Shown here: piece after piece, positions 1 through 8,284 of the stretch
How positions within the stretch are numbered: position 1 is the first letter of the stretch
Layout: each line of letters begins with the position of its first letter
Source of the DNA: Ohessyouella blattaphilus
GTDB taxonomy: Bacteria > Bacillota > Clostridia > Lachnospirales > Lachnospiraceae
DNA: 64,000 nucleotides
Assembly (NCBI RefSeq): GCF_024721265.1
Contig: NZ_JAMXOC010000007.1
Location: 1 to 64,000, forward strand
Direction of reading: 5' to 3'
Notes under the pieces: model-generated
The model's input: the letters and a program-made list of their open reading frames with translations, nothing else
Database searches by the model: none
What the model was told of the DNA's origin: nothing
Program-made: the position numbers and the translations under genes

Positions 1-91
1 AAGTACTCAGGCGACTTCTACCGGCGTAGAGTCCTGCTGCTAAACCAGCAGGACCGGCGCCGAGGATGATTACATCATAAATCTTGCTCAT
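1..91 (-). CDS. trxB: Thioredoxin reductase, N-terminal fragment (cut by window edge)
   Basis: Only the first 30 codons are in the window; the gene continues past base 1. The protein begins MSKIYDVIILGAGPAGLAAG, a Rossmann FAD-binding signature (GxGxxG with GAGPAG) typical of thioredoxin reductases. A GAGGAAT ribosome site precedes the ATG at 89-91. It lies 24 bases downstream of grdB. In amino-acid-fermenting Clostridia, thioredoxin reductase and thioredoxin are encoded with glycine reductase because they supply its electrons, so the context supports the call. Another flavoprotein of the same fold cannot be excluded from 30 residues. Confidence 0.85.
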   Translation of the reverse strand, partial: MSKIYDVIILGAGPAGLAAGLYAGRSRLST

Positions 92-115
92 GATTTATTC
101 CTCTACTTTCTTGTC

Positions 116-1426
116 TTACTCAAAGATTGTCTGTCCGTCAACTTCCGTTGTTAAAGCTTCAAGAGCTTTTTCAACAATGCCTCTACGGAGTTCTTTCTCT
201 TCTACCTTATCTAAGCTTGGGTTTCCAAGAGGATAAGGGATAGCAATCGCTGGAACGATTCTGTTCGCACCAACTGTCATTGAAATCGGTGTTACTGTAC
301 ATACGTGTACTACCGGTATGCCAGCTCTTTCAATTTCCTTAACCATCGTTGCACCGCAACGAGTACAGGTGCCTCAAGTGGAGGTTAAGATAACTGCATC
401 TACTTTATCAGCCACTAATTTCTTAGAAAATTCCTCAGCAAAAGCTTTGGCTGACGCTACCGCTGTACCGTTTCCAGTGGTAGTGTAGAAATTATGATAA
501 AGCTTGCCAATCTTGCCTTCTTTTTCCATGTCACGAAGTACGTCAACCGGTAAAACACGGTCAGCATCTTCGTTAGCGTAAACTGGATCGTAACCACCGT
601 GAGCGGTTTCGTAAGTTTCTTCTGTTAAGTCATCCACACCATCGATATCGTACTCACCATATCTAGATGCTGAAGAGCTTTCGATATGATCTGGATTTCC
701 TTTTGGCACAATACCACCCGATGTAACTAAAGCGATGGTTGCATGAGCTAAATCTTTTATCGCTGGTACTGGATCCACTCTGTCGAAATCAGGCATTGGA
801 TACTCAGTGGTATATGGCTTACCTGCAAGTTTTGCAAGGAGCATATTAACCGCTCTTTTTGATCCTCTTTCATCTTCAAAGAAATTCTTACGAATTCCGT
901 TTGGCATATAACCTTCCTGAGAAGATACGCCGATTTCTTCTTTCTTTGCTAGTTTAAGAGCTAAAGGAGCCATTTTGGCAACGGCATCTTTCATACCAGC
1001 TGCTGAATTCTTCGTAGCTACAGTAAGCACTTCGGCTTTAAACATATCAGCGCCTGGGTTCTCAATATACATACCAGTCACTGCCGGAATTCCTAATTCT
1101 TGTTGAACGCAATCACAGATTGTTCCACAAGCTACACCATAGCGTCCAGCGTTAAAGGCTGGGCCCGCGATAAATACATCCGGTGCTTGCTCTTTAACCA
1201 TTGCTAAAATATCTGCTTTTGCTTTGTCTAAGTTTTCATTGAAGTAAGAGTCGCCGCAGACAATCGTTGCTACAATCTCTAACTCATCGCCAAAAGCTTG
1301 CTTGAATGCAAGTCCTGGTCCTACAACCTCTCCTACCCGTAGCTCGGCTGGGTAGTCTGCCTTTTCTTCGCCACCGATTTGGGCAAAGAATTGGTTAATA
1401 TAATGTACTGCTTTTAATTTAGCCAT
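116..1426 (-). CDS. grdB: Glycine reductase component B, selenoprotein GrdB (in-frame UGA = Sec)
   Basis: This is the substrate-specific selenoprotein subunit of glycine reductase, which together with GrdE-derived subunits activates glycine and passes a carboxymethyl group to selenoprotein A. The frame runs 350 codons, meets UGA at 374-376, and continues in the same frame for 85 more codons to a stop at 116, giving 436 residues, the usual length for the family. The residues around the UGA read TST-U-GTCTRCGAT, the Sec-x-x-Cys-x-x-Cys signature of GrdB/GrdF/GrdI. The ATG at 1426 has a GGAGGAG ribosome site. The neighbours grdX and grdE, the glycine riboswitch upstream and trxB downstream favour the glycine enzyme over sarcosine or betaine versions. 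The UGA would stop translation without selenocysteine machinery, which is not in this window. Confidence 0.95.
348..376 (-). promoter_or_regulatory. Selenocysteine UGA codon and bacterial SECIS-like hairpin
   Basis: Immediately after the UGA (374-376) the minus strand can fold a stem with arms GCACC (368-372) and GGTGC (351-355) around a 12-base loop. Bacterial SECIS elements lie directly 3' of the UGA inside the coding sequence and recruit SelB. The position fits that rule. The exact fold is my hand pairing. Confidence 0.7.
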
Positions 1427-1440
1427 TTTTTGTCTCCTCC

Positions 1441-2721
1441 CTATCGTGCGCTTAAGCGATTGAATCCAGTTTCATTGGTTGCTCCGGTAATTACCTGAAG
1501 CTCTACTTCAAGTGAACCATCTTCGCGAAGTGTTTCGTCAGAAGCACCTGCAATCTTAGTAATGTAGTCCATGGTTCCGATTACTTTATCAAGTTTTGGT
1601 AAAATAATCACTTGGTTAGCGTTACCACCAGTTACGACTGCATCAGCAGCAGCATCGGCATCAGCGAGGGATTGTGACTTGCCATCGCGACCTGCATACT
1701 CATCGGTAATGATTACCGTCTTAACGCCCTGGGCTTCAATCTTCTTACAGTTCATGATAAGGTCTGTATCCGGGTTACCAAATCCTTCTTGAGAAAGGAT
1801 AATGCCATCTAAATCCAGCATTTTACAAAGCTTTGCCGTCCAATCCGATGAACGTTCTTTATCCGCTAAGTAAACATTTTCATTGGTTATAATCTGGCAA
1901 ACAAAGTTTATCGTTTTTCCATGCTCTGCAAACAAATCGGTAATTACCGGGTTGTTTAAGTGATGATACGTTGTATTCTTATCACAAGCAGATACACAGT
2001 TACCAGATACGATTGCCCCATCCATAACCTCTGTCGGGTTAAGAATTGTAGGTAGTGTTTGTTTTGCATCCACGCCGTATACGTAGGTATCGTGAAGCAA
2101 ACCTTGGCTTTGAAGCATTTGCACGTAAGCAACTCTTGGAAGCTCTGGGTACTTCTCTAAGCCTTCCTTCATGGTACAAGTTTCATAAATATGGGTCTCA
2201 TCTGGGGTTAGCTCTCTTGCTAACTCGCCGATGTAAGTAGCTGCTCTAAAGCCAGCTAATCTAACTGCTTTTTCGTATTGATGTTGTTTGATATCAGCAA
2301 TTGGCTCGATAACCATTACTAAATTGATTAACTTAGAAAATGGTGTGTAATCAGCGCCCGGTCCGGTCATATCGATAATACCCTCTTGGAAACCGACAAT
2401 TTTACCAGCCGTTACCACTGCCATACCTTTTAGGGCGTAAGTTTTACCACTTCCTACAGTACCCACTTTAGAGATTACTCCTGGGAAGATTCCCCCTTGG
2501 CCTTCCACCTTAACTCTTGGTTCAATTACGTCCTTAACCGGCGTAATTCTCACACTTTCCCCCGGCTTTGCGATATCAAATGATACCGACTTAAGCTTTT
2601 CATCCTCTAGAACTACTTGTCTTAACGCGTCTTCTGATACATAAAGAACGCCATCAGCGATTTTTGACTCACTTCCAAACTGCACGTCCTTAATATTAAT
2701 GTGCCCCATTTCTAGTTTCAC
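1441..2721 (-). CDS. grdE: Glycine reductase component B proprotein GrdE (alpha/beta subunits)
   Basis: Proprotein that self-cleaves to give the two smaller subunits of glycine reductase component B, one carrying an N-terminal pyruvoyl group made from cysteine. I chose the GTG at 2719-2721: it follows AAAGGAGGG at normal spacing and gives an N-terminus (VKLEMGHINIKDVQFG) like known GrdE. The open frame extends further up to 2757 without a ribosome site. With this start the candidate cleavage cysteine in SGNCVSACDKN is residue 242, the position reported for GrdE, and the protein is 426 aa. It is followed after 14 bases by grdB. No grdA lies between grdE and grdB, unlike some operons. Confidence 0.93.
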   Translation of the reverse strand: MKLEMGHINIKDVQFGSESKIADGVLYVSEDALRQVVLEDEKLKSVSFDIAKPGESVRITPVKDVIEPRVKVEGQGGIFPGVISKVGTVGSGKTYALKGMAVVTAGKIVGFQEGIIDMTGPGADYTPFSKLINLVMVIEPIADIKQHQYEKAVRLAGFRAATYIGELARELTPDETHIYETCTMKEGLEKYPELPRVAYVQMLQSQGLLHDTYVYGVDAKQTLPTILNPTEVMDGAIVSGNCVSACDKNTTYHHLNNPVITDLFAEHGKTINFVCQIITNENVYLADKERSSDWTAKLCKMLDLDGIILSQEGFGNPDTDLIMNCKKIEAQGVKTVIITDEYAGRDGKSQSLADADAAADAVVTGGNANQVIILPKLDKVIGTMDYITKIAGASDETLREDGSLEVELQVITGATNETGFNRLSAR

Positions 2722-2749
2722 GTTAATACCCTCCTTTGTTTTTTTATAC

Positions 2750-3127
2750 CTAAACATCTGCCGATGCTATGGCGCTACTTATGAGTGTGTAATCGACGAA
2801 ACGCATATCTTCTAAGTTTTTTTCGTTCGTCTCTTCCTTATAATGGAATTTTTCACACGTTTCAATACTGCTATCTATCAGCTTAAGGGACGACAGGTCT
2901 AATCCTGCTACCTTTTTGGCTATTAATACTGACTTGTATAAAGTCTCTTTCGGCTTTACACTTCCTGATAATGGGTGGCTTAGTAATTCGTGCCCTTCAT
3001 AGACAAACCTTTGCACCCGCTGCAAGAGGGAAATAAAACTCTCTTCTTGATAATCTACCAAATGATCCTCTCCATACTCTGAGGCAACGAAAGGGTTATT
3101 GGTAATAATAATATAATCTGTATCCAT
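2750..3127 (-). CDS. grdX: GrdX family protein
   Basis: A 125-aa protein beginning MDTDYIIITNNPFV, with GGAGGT at good spacing before the ATG. Small GrdX proteins of unknown biochemical role commonly open glycine/betaine reductase operons. This one is the first gene after the glycine riboswitch and terminator and directly precedes grdE. No catalytic motif or membrane segment is visible. The assignment rests on sequence feel, size and position. Confidence 0.85.
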   Translation of the reverse strand: MDTDYIIITNNPFVASEYGEDHLVDYQEESFISLLQRVQRFVYEGHELLSHPLSGSVKPKETLYKSVLIAKKVAGLDLSSLKLIDSSIETCEKFHYKEETNEKNLEDMRFVDYTLISSAIASADV

Positions 3128-3186
3128 AAGTTACCTCCCAAGGATGTTTCACTTTACTGCGTTGCAACGTTATATACGGAAAGTAT

Positions 3187-3228
3187 AAAAAAAAGAAGGA
3201 CATCGTACGTAAAGTACTATGTCCTTCT
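3187..3228 (-). terminator. Intrinsic terminator of the glycine riboswitch expression platform
   Basis: On the minus strand a stem with arms GAAGGACAT and ATGTCCTTC (3219-3227 and 3195-3203) plus an inner GTAC/GTAC pair is followed by eight Ts (3187-3194). It lies between the riboswitch and grdX, so it should stop transcription when the aptamer is empty and be bypassed when glycine is bound, as in other glycine 'on' switches. Confidence 0.9.
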
Positions 3229-3231
3229 GTC

Positions 3232-3365
3232 TTTCGCCTAATAGCGCAATTTCCAGAACGCAGTCTCTCTCCCCATCCTTTTGCCTGAAAGTTTCATCCT
3301 CATGCTTTTGCTTGAGGGACTTGCCTCTTCGGCGACCAATTTAATGGTTCTCTCGGGGGAAATGT
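3232..3365 (-). promoter_or_regulatory. Glycine riboswitch (one full aptamer, probable 3' ghost aptamer)
   Basis: The minus strand carries the hallmark conserved blocks of the gcvT-type glycine aptamer: GAGAGAACC (about 3346-3354), CGCCGAAGAGGCAAG (about 3320-3334) and CTTTCAGGCAAAAGGAT (about 3276-3292). Only this one aptamer is canonical. The next segment starts GGGGAGAGAGAC and ends with TTAGGCGAAAGACAG, which resembles a degenerate second aptamer such as the 'ghost' partner described for singleton glycine riboswitches. The element precedes grdX-grdE-grdB, so it senses the substrate of the encoded enzyme. Confidence 0.92.
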
Positions 3366-3412
3366 CATACCGCAACATATTTATTATCTCGATTAACCTA
3401 TTTCCTACGTCT

Positions 3413-3441
3413 ATAATAGAACATAGATTGTTAATTTTCAA
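3413..3441 (-). promoter_or_regulatory. Promoter of the glycine reductase operon
   Basis: On the minus strand: TTGAAA (3436-3441), 17 bases, TATTAT (3413-3418), a good sigma-70/SigA match. Transcription would start near 3406, about 40 bases before the riboswitch core. Between here and the WG-repeat gene (3442-3556) I see no gene and no convincing terminator, only an AT-rich stretch and the short repeat at 3531-3548. Confidence 0.7.
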
Positions 3442-3530
3442 CCGAAATTTAGAAATAATATTTTTTTGTGTTATCTGTTCAAAAAATACTAATTTAATTG
3501 TTAAGTTTTACCATAAAAAATATGCACTTT

Positions 3531-3548
3531 GCTAGACGTTGATTTCCG
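3531..3548. repeat. 18-bp near-copy of the purB 3' end (downstream border of the envelope cluster)
   Basis: This stretch reads GCTAGACGTTGATTTCCG on the plus strand and matches 17237-17254, which encodes the last residues and stop codon of purB, at 16 of 18 bases and in the same orientation. The two copies bracket the ten-gene cluster almost exactly. It could be a remnant attachment site or a chance match; no integrase gene is present between them. Confidence 0.4.
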
Positions 3549-3556
3549 TTATTCTT

Positions 3557-5401
3557 CTACAAAAGCTCTACACTCTCCAACACCTGCCCACTATCTACCA
3601 CCTCAATCTGACCCTTACGACGTAAGATATAAAAGCGGTTGTTTTTGTTAACAATAACGCGATTATATTTGACTTGCCTAGTGCTGTCAAACTCGATAGG
3701 AATAACTAGCCTACCAGTCTGATCGATGAAACCGTATTTATTACCGTTAGTTACCTCTGCTAAACCCTCTGTAAAGAAATGGGATTCTCGAAGACTGATT
3801 TTTTCCTCCGGCATTTTCTCGCCAAGTGACGGAGGCACCAGCCATATATTCGTTCCGATCAGCTTCGGCTTCATTCCGATATCTTCACGATAGAACGAGG
3901 CAGCCATAGCTGCTTTATAGTCACTTCGCATTACCGTACACCCATTAATATCAAGAAACTCAATCATTCCCCCTACTAAAGCCTCTATGATACCGTCTGA
4001 CCCAATATACATCTCTTCGGCATCCGAAGGTATCGACGCAATTATTTGCAAATCCTCATCCATAATATCATAAAACTGCTGACCCTTAGGCGCACCCAAT
4101 AGGGTTTTCTCACGGATACGCTTTCCAATATAGCGGCCATGGCTCTCCTGATGAATTTCGGTATAATCGGGAGTTAAACGATTTAAATTTCGATCGATGA
4201 GATAATATCTATCCGGTTTGTCGCAAACACATGCGTATCCATTCTTGAAATCCCATGCCACTGCCAAAAAACCCTTACTTGAAATCGGACGACACATATT
4301 GTCAATCACATAAAACAGTCCAGTATTGTACTCCTTCCCTATGTCATTGGGATTACGGGCAAATGCCAGCCCTTCCGAGTGGGGGCGCAAATATTCCATC
4401 ATGCTCCCACCGGTTTCTAAAAGTATAGAGGTTGTAAACGTCGGTTTGGTCATCATTATTTCCTGCCCGTCCATTGTTCTGTAACCAGAGCAAGCCGTCC
4501 CGTTTTCCCAGGCACGAAAGGCTGCAAAGCCTTCACTAGGTTGCAATATCTCCATGTATTTCTCCGCCAAAATCTCCTTGCCTGTATGATCCATTAGCCC
4601 ATAGACGAGGAATGAATAGACGGTATTGCCATATTTGCTTTGCTCACCATGTCCAAACTTAATATCTTTCTCGCGAATTTCAACAAAGGGATATTTAGGC
4701 GGAACAATAACCTTGCCACTGACATCAATCACTCCCCAATTAGCCGAATTTTCGGAGACAGCAAATAATCCGTATCTATAGTCACTCATTTTTTGATAGG
4801 TAGGCACAAGCACAATATTTCCTTGTCGATCTATCACTCCTCTTAATCCGTTCACTTCAAATACTGCTAGACCGTTGTGAAAGAGAAACCCTTGTGAAGC
4901 ATTAATGGTAAAGACCGTATTGCCGTTTATATCGATATATTTACCATCTTTTTTACCATCACCAACAAAGGCCAACCCCTCCTGAAAATCCGCATGAGTT
5001 GCGTATATAGGTGGGACAATAACCTGCCCTTCTTCGTCGATGAACCCCCACTGCTTTTGGCAAAAGCGTATCCGCCCTTCAGCACACTCCATAATTTGGT
5101 CGCAATTATCTAGAACGAGCCCCTTGTCAAGATGATATATTTCATATTTCACACCTAAAAGACCCGATTTCGTCGCTTTAAATAGCTTTTCGTTAAGAGG
5201 CGTAATCTGGCTATAGTTTACCGGGATAAATAGTCGTCCCCTGTTATCTACTGCCCCCATTTTTGATCCGATAATCACCGTGTAGGCATTCGCATTCATT
5301 GAATAGACATCCTTAATCTTATCCGGCAGCGTAATAAGCTCATATTCACCACTAAAGCTTAATCTAATTTCCTGTGTAGTCACATTATTCATCCCACTCA
5401 T
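3557..5401 (-). CDS. WG-repeat protein
   Basis: A 614-aa protein built of WG/beta repeats, for example WGFIDEEGQVIVPPIY, WGVIDVSGKVIVPPKY and YGFIDQTGRLVIPIEF, each of the type (W/Y)G-x-hydrophobic-D-x-x-G-x-hydrophobic-hydrophobic-x-P. WG repeats form beta-rich, probably propeller-like surfaces for binding and have no known enzymatic activity. No signal peptide, lipobox or membrane segment is visible, so it may be cytoplasmic, unlike its lipoprotein neighbours, unless exported another way. It is the last gene of the ten-gene cluster, starting 15 bases after the 418-aa lipoprotein gene. The function is unknown; a binding or scaffold role is inferred. Confidence 0.8.
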   Translation of the reverse strand: MSGMNNVTTQEIRLSFSGEYELITLPDKIKDVYSMNANAYTVIIGSKMGAVDNRGRLFIPVNYSQITPLNEKLFKATKSGLLGVKYEIYHLDKGLVLDNCDQIMECAEGRIRFCQKQWGFIDEEGQVIVPPIYATHADFQEGLAFVGDGKKDGKYIDINGNTVFTINASQGFLFHNGLAVFEVNGLRGVIDRQGNIVLVPTYQKMSDYRYGLFAVSENSANWGVIDVSGKVIVPPKYPFVEIREKDIKFGHGEQSKYGNTVYSFLVYGLMDHTGKEILAEKYMEILQPSEGFAAFRAWENGTACSGYRTMDGQEIMMTKPTFTTSILLETGGSMMEYLRPHSEGLAFARNPNDIGKEYNTGLFYVIDNMCRPISSKGFLAVAWDFKNGYACVCDKPDRYYLIDRNLNRLTPDYTEIHQESHGRYIGKRIREKTLLGAPKGQQFYDIMDEDLQIIASIPSDAEEMYIGSDGIIEALVGGMIEFLDINGCTVMRSDYKAAMAASFYREDIGMKPKLIGTNIWLVPPSLGEKMPEEKISLRESHFFTEGLAEVTNGNKYGFIDQTGRLVIPIEFDSTRQVKYNRVIVNKNNRFYILRRKGQIEVVDSGQVLESVELL

Positions 5402-5416
5402 TTTTATCCTCGCTTT

Positions 5417-6673
5417 CTATAATAGTCCTAACAGATAGTTCATCGCGTCTTTCTTCTTTAATTCCCCACTAGCGCCGGTGGGCAAATTATTGTGAATTGT
5501 GATTGTTTGCGGCGGATTCTCGGTTGCCACTAGATGAGAAGCCACCGCTTCGTTGTCACGCATATCAACCGTTACGACCATCGTATAAGTTTTGTTGGCT
5601 ATCCCACCACCAGTATAGAATCCAACCGACTCATAGTATCCATAGACCAGTGCTACCGTATCCGCTTCTTCAAGACTCTTGGCCAACCGCTCCGCTGGTA
5701 TGCCCTCAAACGCCTCTCCGCTTATGGCGCTCTCAATTGACGACGATTCACCATAATAAACAATCAACTTCTCCTCTAAACGCGGAGTTCCCTGATTGCT
5801 TTTTAGTTCATTTGTTCTCATTTCCTTTGCCTTATTGCTACAATAATCATTAACCTCGGTAACTATTTTTACACGATCAATTTCCGCTTGGAGTTCAGCG
5901 TTAATCCCCATATCAAAATCCGCTTTGGCAACCCCGTTTATTTGCTCAATGGTTGGTATTGCCAAGATATCCTCGTAGATACTTACTAAATCGATGGTTG
6001 TTTCCAGTTGTTGATTATTAGGATCGACTAAATTAATCTTATGTAACGAAGCTATATTACTCAGCTTAGATATATTTGTGAGGAGGACCTCCGGTTCCAA
6101 TAGAAAGGTTATTTCCTCAAGATTCGGGTAGGACACGATGATTTGACTAATGTCTAGTGAGTTACTGGCCAATATAAGTAGATGTTTCACTTGGGTAGCC
6201 AGATAGGATTCCGTATGACTGACAGAGCCATTAACCAGTTTTAGTTGTTCGAGATTTTTAATATCTGCTACAGTATGTCCCTCAGCACAGTCTCCATCAA
6301 GAGCCAGTGAAAGAGATTTGCAATCAAGCGCCGCTAGCTGCTCTAGTGCAAAAAAATGGACGCTCCTAGAGTTATCACAAAAACCAAACATAGGCACTTC
6401 TTGATTCTCCCAAAGCGGAGTGATTACCGCAAATACATCAGCTAATAACTCATTCTCCAAACCAAAGGAAAAAATCGGGTATCCGTACCTTTCTTCATAG
6501 GTAAGGATTTCGAAATCCAACTCTTGCTCTTTTTCCAGTTCTCGAATTGCTTTATAGGTTTCTTTGTACATCTCATGCCCCTTTGTCCACTCCGGAAGCG
6601 GTTCCTTCTGTATCAGACCACAACCAGGCAATAGACAAATGACAATTGCCAGTAATAATATTCCTTTTTTCAT
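5417..6673 (-). CDS. Predicted lipoprotein with leucine-rich-repeat-like region
   Basis: 418 aa. The N-terminus MKKGILLLAIVICLLPGCG is a signal peptide with lipobox LPGC, so the mature protein should be lipid-anchored on the outer face of the membrane. Residues about 100-220 have regularly spaced leucines and isoleucines (NLEQLKLVNGS, NLEEITFLLEP), resembling degenerate leucine-rich repeats. The C-terminal part does not match anything I recognise. It lies 6 bases downstream of the 534-aa lipoprotein gene and 15 bases upstream of the WG-repeat gene, so they are probably co-transcribed. The function is unknown. Confidence 0.75.
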   Translation of the reverse strand: MKKGILLLAIVICLLPGCGLIQKEPLPEWTKGHEMYKETYKAIRELEKEQELDFEILTYEERYGYPIFSFGLENELLADVFAVITPLWENQEVPMFGFCDNSRSVHFFALEQLAALDCKSLSLALDGDCAEGHTVADIKNLEQLKLVNGSVSHTESYLATQVKHLLILASNSLDISQIIVSYPNLEEITFLLEPEVLLTNISKLSNIASLHKINLVDPNNQQLETTIDLVSIYEDILAIPTIEQINGVAKADFDMGINAELQAEIDRVKIVTEVNDYCSNKAKEMRTNELKSNQGTPRLEEKLIVYYGESSSIESAISGEAFEGIPAERLAKSLEEADTVALVYGYYESVGFYTGGGIANKTYTMVVTVDMRDNEAVASHLVATENPPQTITIHNNLPTGASGELKKKDAMNYLLGLL

Positions 6674-6679
6674 AATCCC

Positions 6680-8284
6680 TCACTCTCTCTCTTCATTAAT
6701 CTTCTTAAGTGTCGCCACAACTAGCGGAGTCCACTTATCGGTCGTTTCCTTTCGCAATTCCTCGGCTCCTGCTAAAACCGTCATTTCTAGGTCCCGATCA
6801 ATTGCAATTTTCAGTTCAGTGGTCTGGCGAGCGACCTCGTGTTCAGCTGATCTTAAATCTCGAAAGTACTGGAAACCATTCTCGTTCATGTAGTCAGTCA
6901 ACTCTTTACTGTCGATTACCATAACATCTTTCGCTTCACTGTCGTTCATGATTGACTGGTAAAATCCCTCCAGCAAATAATTGTAAACCGTTTCTGTATC
7001 ATGATAATTAACACGCAGTGTAAACTCACGGTCGCCTGTCTCGACAATATTTTCAACACGAATAGCGTTATAGAAACTGTAATATGGAAAAAATTCCTTT
7101 AAATTCCGCGGCAGAGCATCTTTGATAAAGCGCTCTAGATATCCAAAGTTATCTCGTAGCTCACGCTTACTGGTAAGCCAGATTTCCCGTCTGGTGGCTT
7201 CTGATAAGGTAAGAGCATCCTCTTCCCTCATTTCGGCCGTCCATCCGCCAGATTGCTTTCTAGTTGTGACGTTGACTTTTATTTCTCGCAATTTATAATT
7301 ACTGTCAACAAGAATCATATCCTTCAATTCCTGATTATAAAGACGGATAAAATCTTGTTCATACTGGTAAGAATAGCTTTCATTTGTTATTTCCTTCGCG
7401 ACATTTTTCCATATCTCATCTGTCTCGATTTCGCTTAAGTCTGGTATCATGACGCTTATTTGATAAGTCGCGCCGTCGTCGCCAGCTTCTTGTTCTTCAA
7501 CCTGTTCCGCTAGCCCTTCACAACGAAAATAGCATAGCGTTTTGCTCTTTGTAGTCAACTGCTCAAACAACTCCCCGATAGCTTGCGCCGGTGTTGTTGC
7601 CTCTTGAATTTCGGCTTCATGCTCCCTCGAGGACTCATCCTCGTTTTGTTCTGCCTCCTTTTCTCTGATTTGGTCCTGCCGCTCAGGGTCAACTCCTAAC
7701 TCATCGTTAGTGCCGGTATAGATACCCTCCAAAATTAAATTGTCGTCAAGTGATATCTCATAGTAAAGTGGTAACCGATAGTCGGGTGCCAAACAGACAT
7801 GAGCCTTCATCTCATTGTCGCTATAGTCATAGATAGGAACTTTATATTCGCCTATATATTCCACCGCGTCACTATCTTGCACTTTGATTTTCAGATTGCC
7901 CTCCTTGCGGTCGTCAATTCTAAAAGTGGTCTTAAGCTCAATAATTGGCAAATTTAAATCTTCTTCAATTATTTCGTACTCTGTGTTCTTTTCATAGCCA
8001 AGCTCAATTACCACCGCGGTTTCATCAAGTGCTACCCATTTTTCGCCGAGCAGTGGATCGCTGACCGTATGCTCTAGTAACTCAAAGCCATTGCTCTCAG
8101 GTGTTAAGGGAATCTTTTCACTACGCTCAAAGTAATCATCAATTTTTTTTTCGTTCTTCTTGGCATTATTATATAGGGATTTTATCCCATGATTTTCACT
8201 ATTATATTGCTTTCCACAACCTGTTGTGATAGCTATCAGTAGCAGGGATAATATTATGGCTACGATTCTTCGTTTTCTCATCAT
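6680..8284 (-). CDS. Predicted two-domain lipoprotein, paralogue of the 187- and 451-aa lipoproteins combined
   Basis: 534 aa with signal peptide and lipobox TTGC (cysteine near residue 23). The N-terminal half (about 60-200, ending LDDNLILEGIYTG) resembles the 187-aa lipoprotein of 16466-17029 (IDGNLVAEGQYKP). The C-terminal part (about 225-470) resembles the 451-aa lipoprotein of 15111-16466: compare GATYQISVMIPDLSEI with ATTYTIKVKVPDLSKV. An acidic linker rich in Glu joins them. The start overlaps the stop of the kinase-like gene by 4 bases, so translation is probably coupled. No enzymatic motif is seen; a surface sensor or scaffold is a guess. Confidence 0.78.
   Translation of the reverse strand: MMRKRRIVAIILSLLLIAITTGCGKQYNSENHGIKSLYNNAKKNEKKIDDYFERSEKIPLTPESNGFELLEHTVSDPLLGEKWVALDETAVVIELGYEKNTEYEIIEEDLNLPIIELKTTFRIDDRKEGNLKIKVQDSDAVEYIGEYKVPIYDYSDNEMKAHVCLAPDYRLPLYYEISLDDNLILEGIYTGTNDELGVDPERQDQIREKEAEQNEDESSREHEAEIQEATTPAQAIGELFEQLTTKSKTLCYFRCEGLAEQVEEQEAGDDGATYQISVMIPDLSEIETDEIWKNVAKEITNESYSYQYEQDFIRLYNQELKDMILVDSNYKLREIKVNVTTRKQSGGWTAEMREEDALTLSEATRREIWLTSKRELRDNFGYLERFIKDALPRNLKEFFPYYSFYNAIRVENIVETGDREFTLRVNYHDTETVYNYLLEGFYQSIMNDSEAKDVMVIDSKELTDYMNENGFQYFRDLRSAEHEVARQTTELKIAIDRDLEMTVLAGAEELRKETTDKWTPLVVATLKKINEERE

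Noticed and set aside
116-346. Separate 76-aa gene after the grdB stop
   Set aside because: It is the in-frame continuation of grdB beyond the Sec UGA, with no ribosome site of its own.
3232-3275. Second full glycine aptamer (tandem riboswitch)
   Set aside because: The CGCCGAAGG core is missing in this segment; at most a degenerate ghost aptamer.
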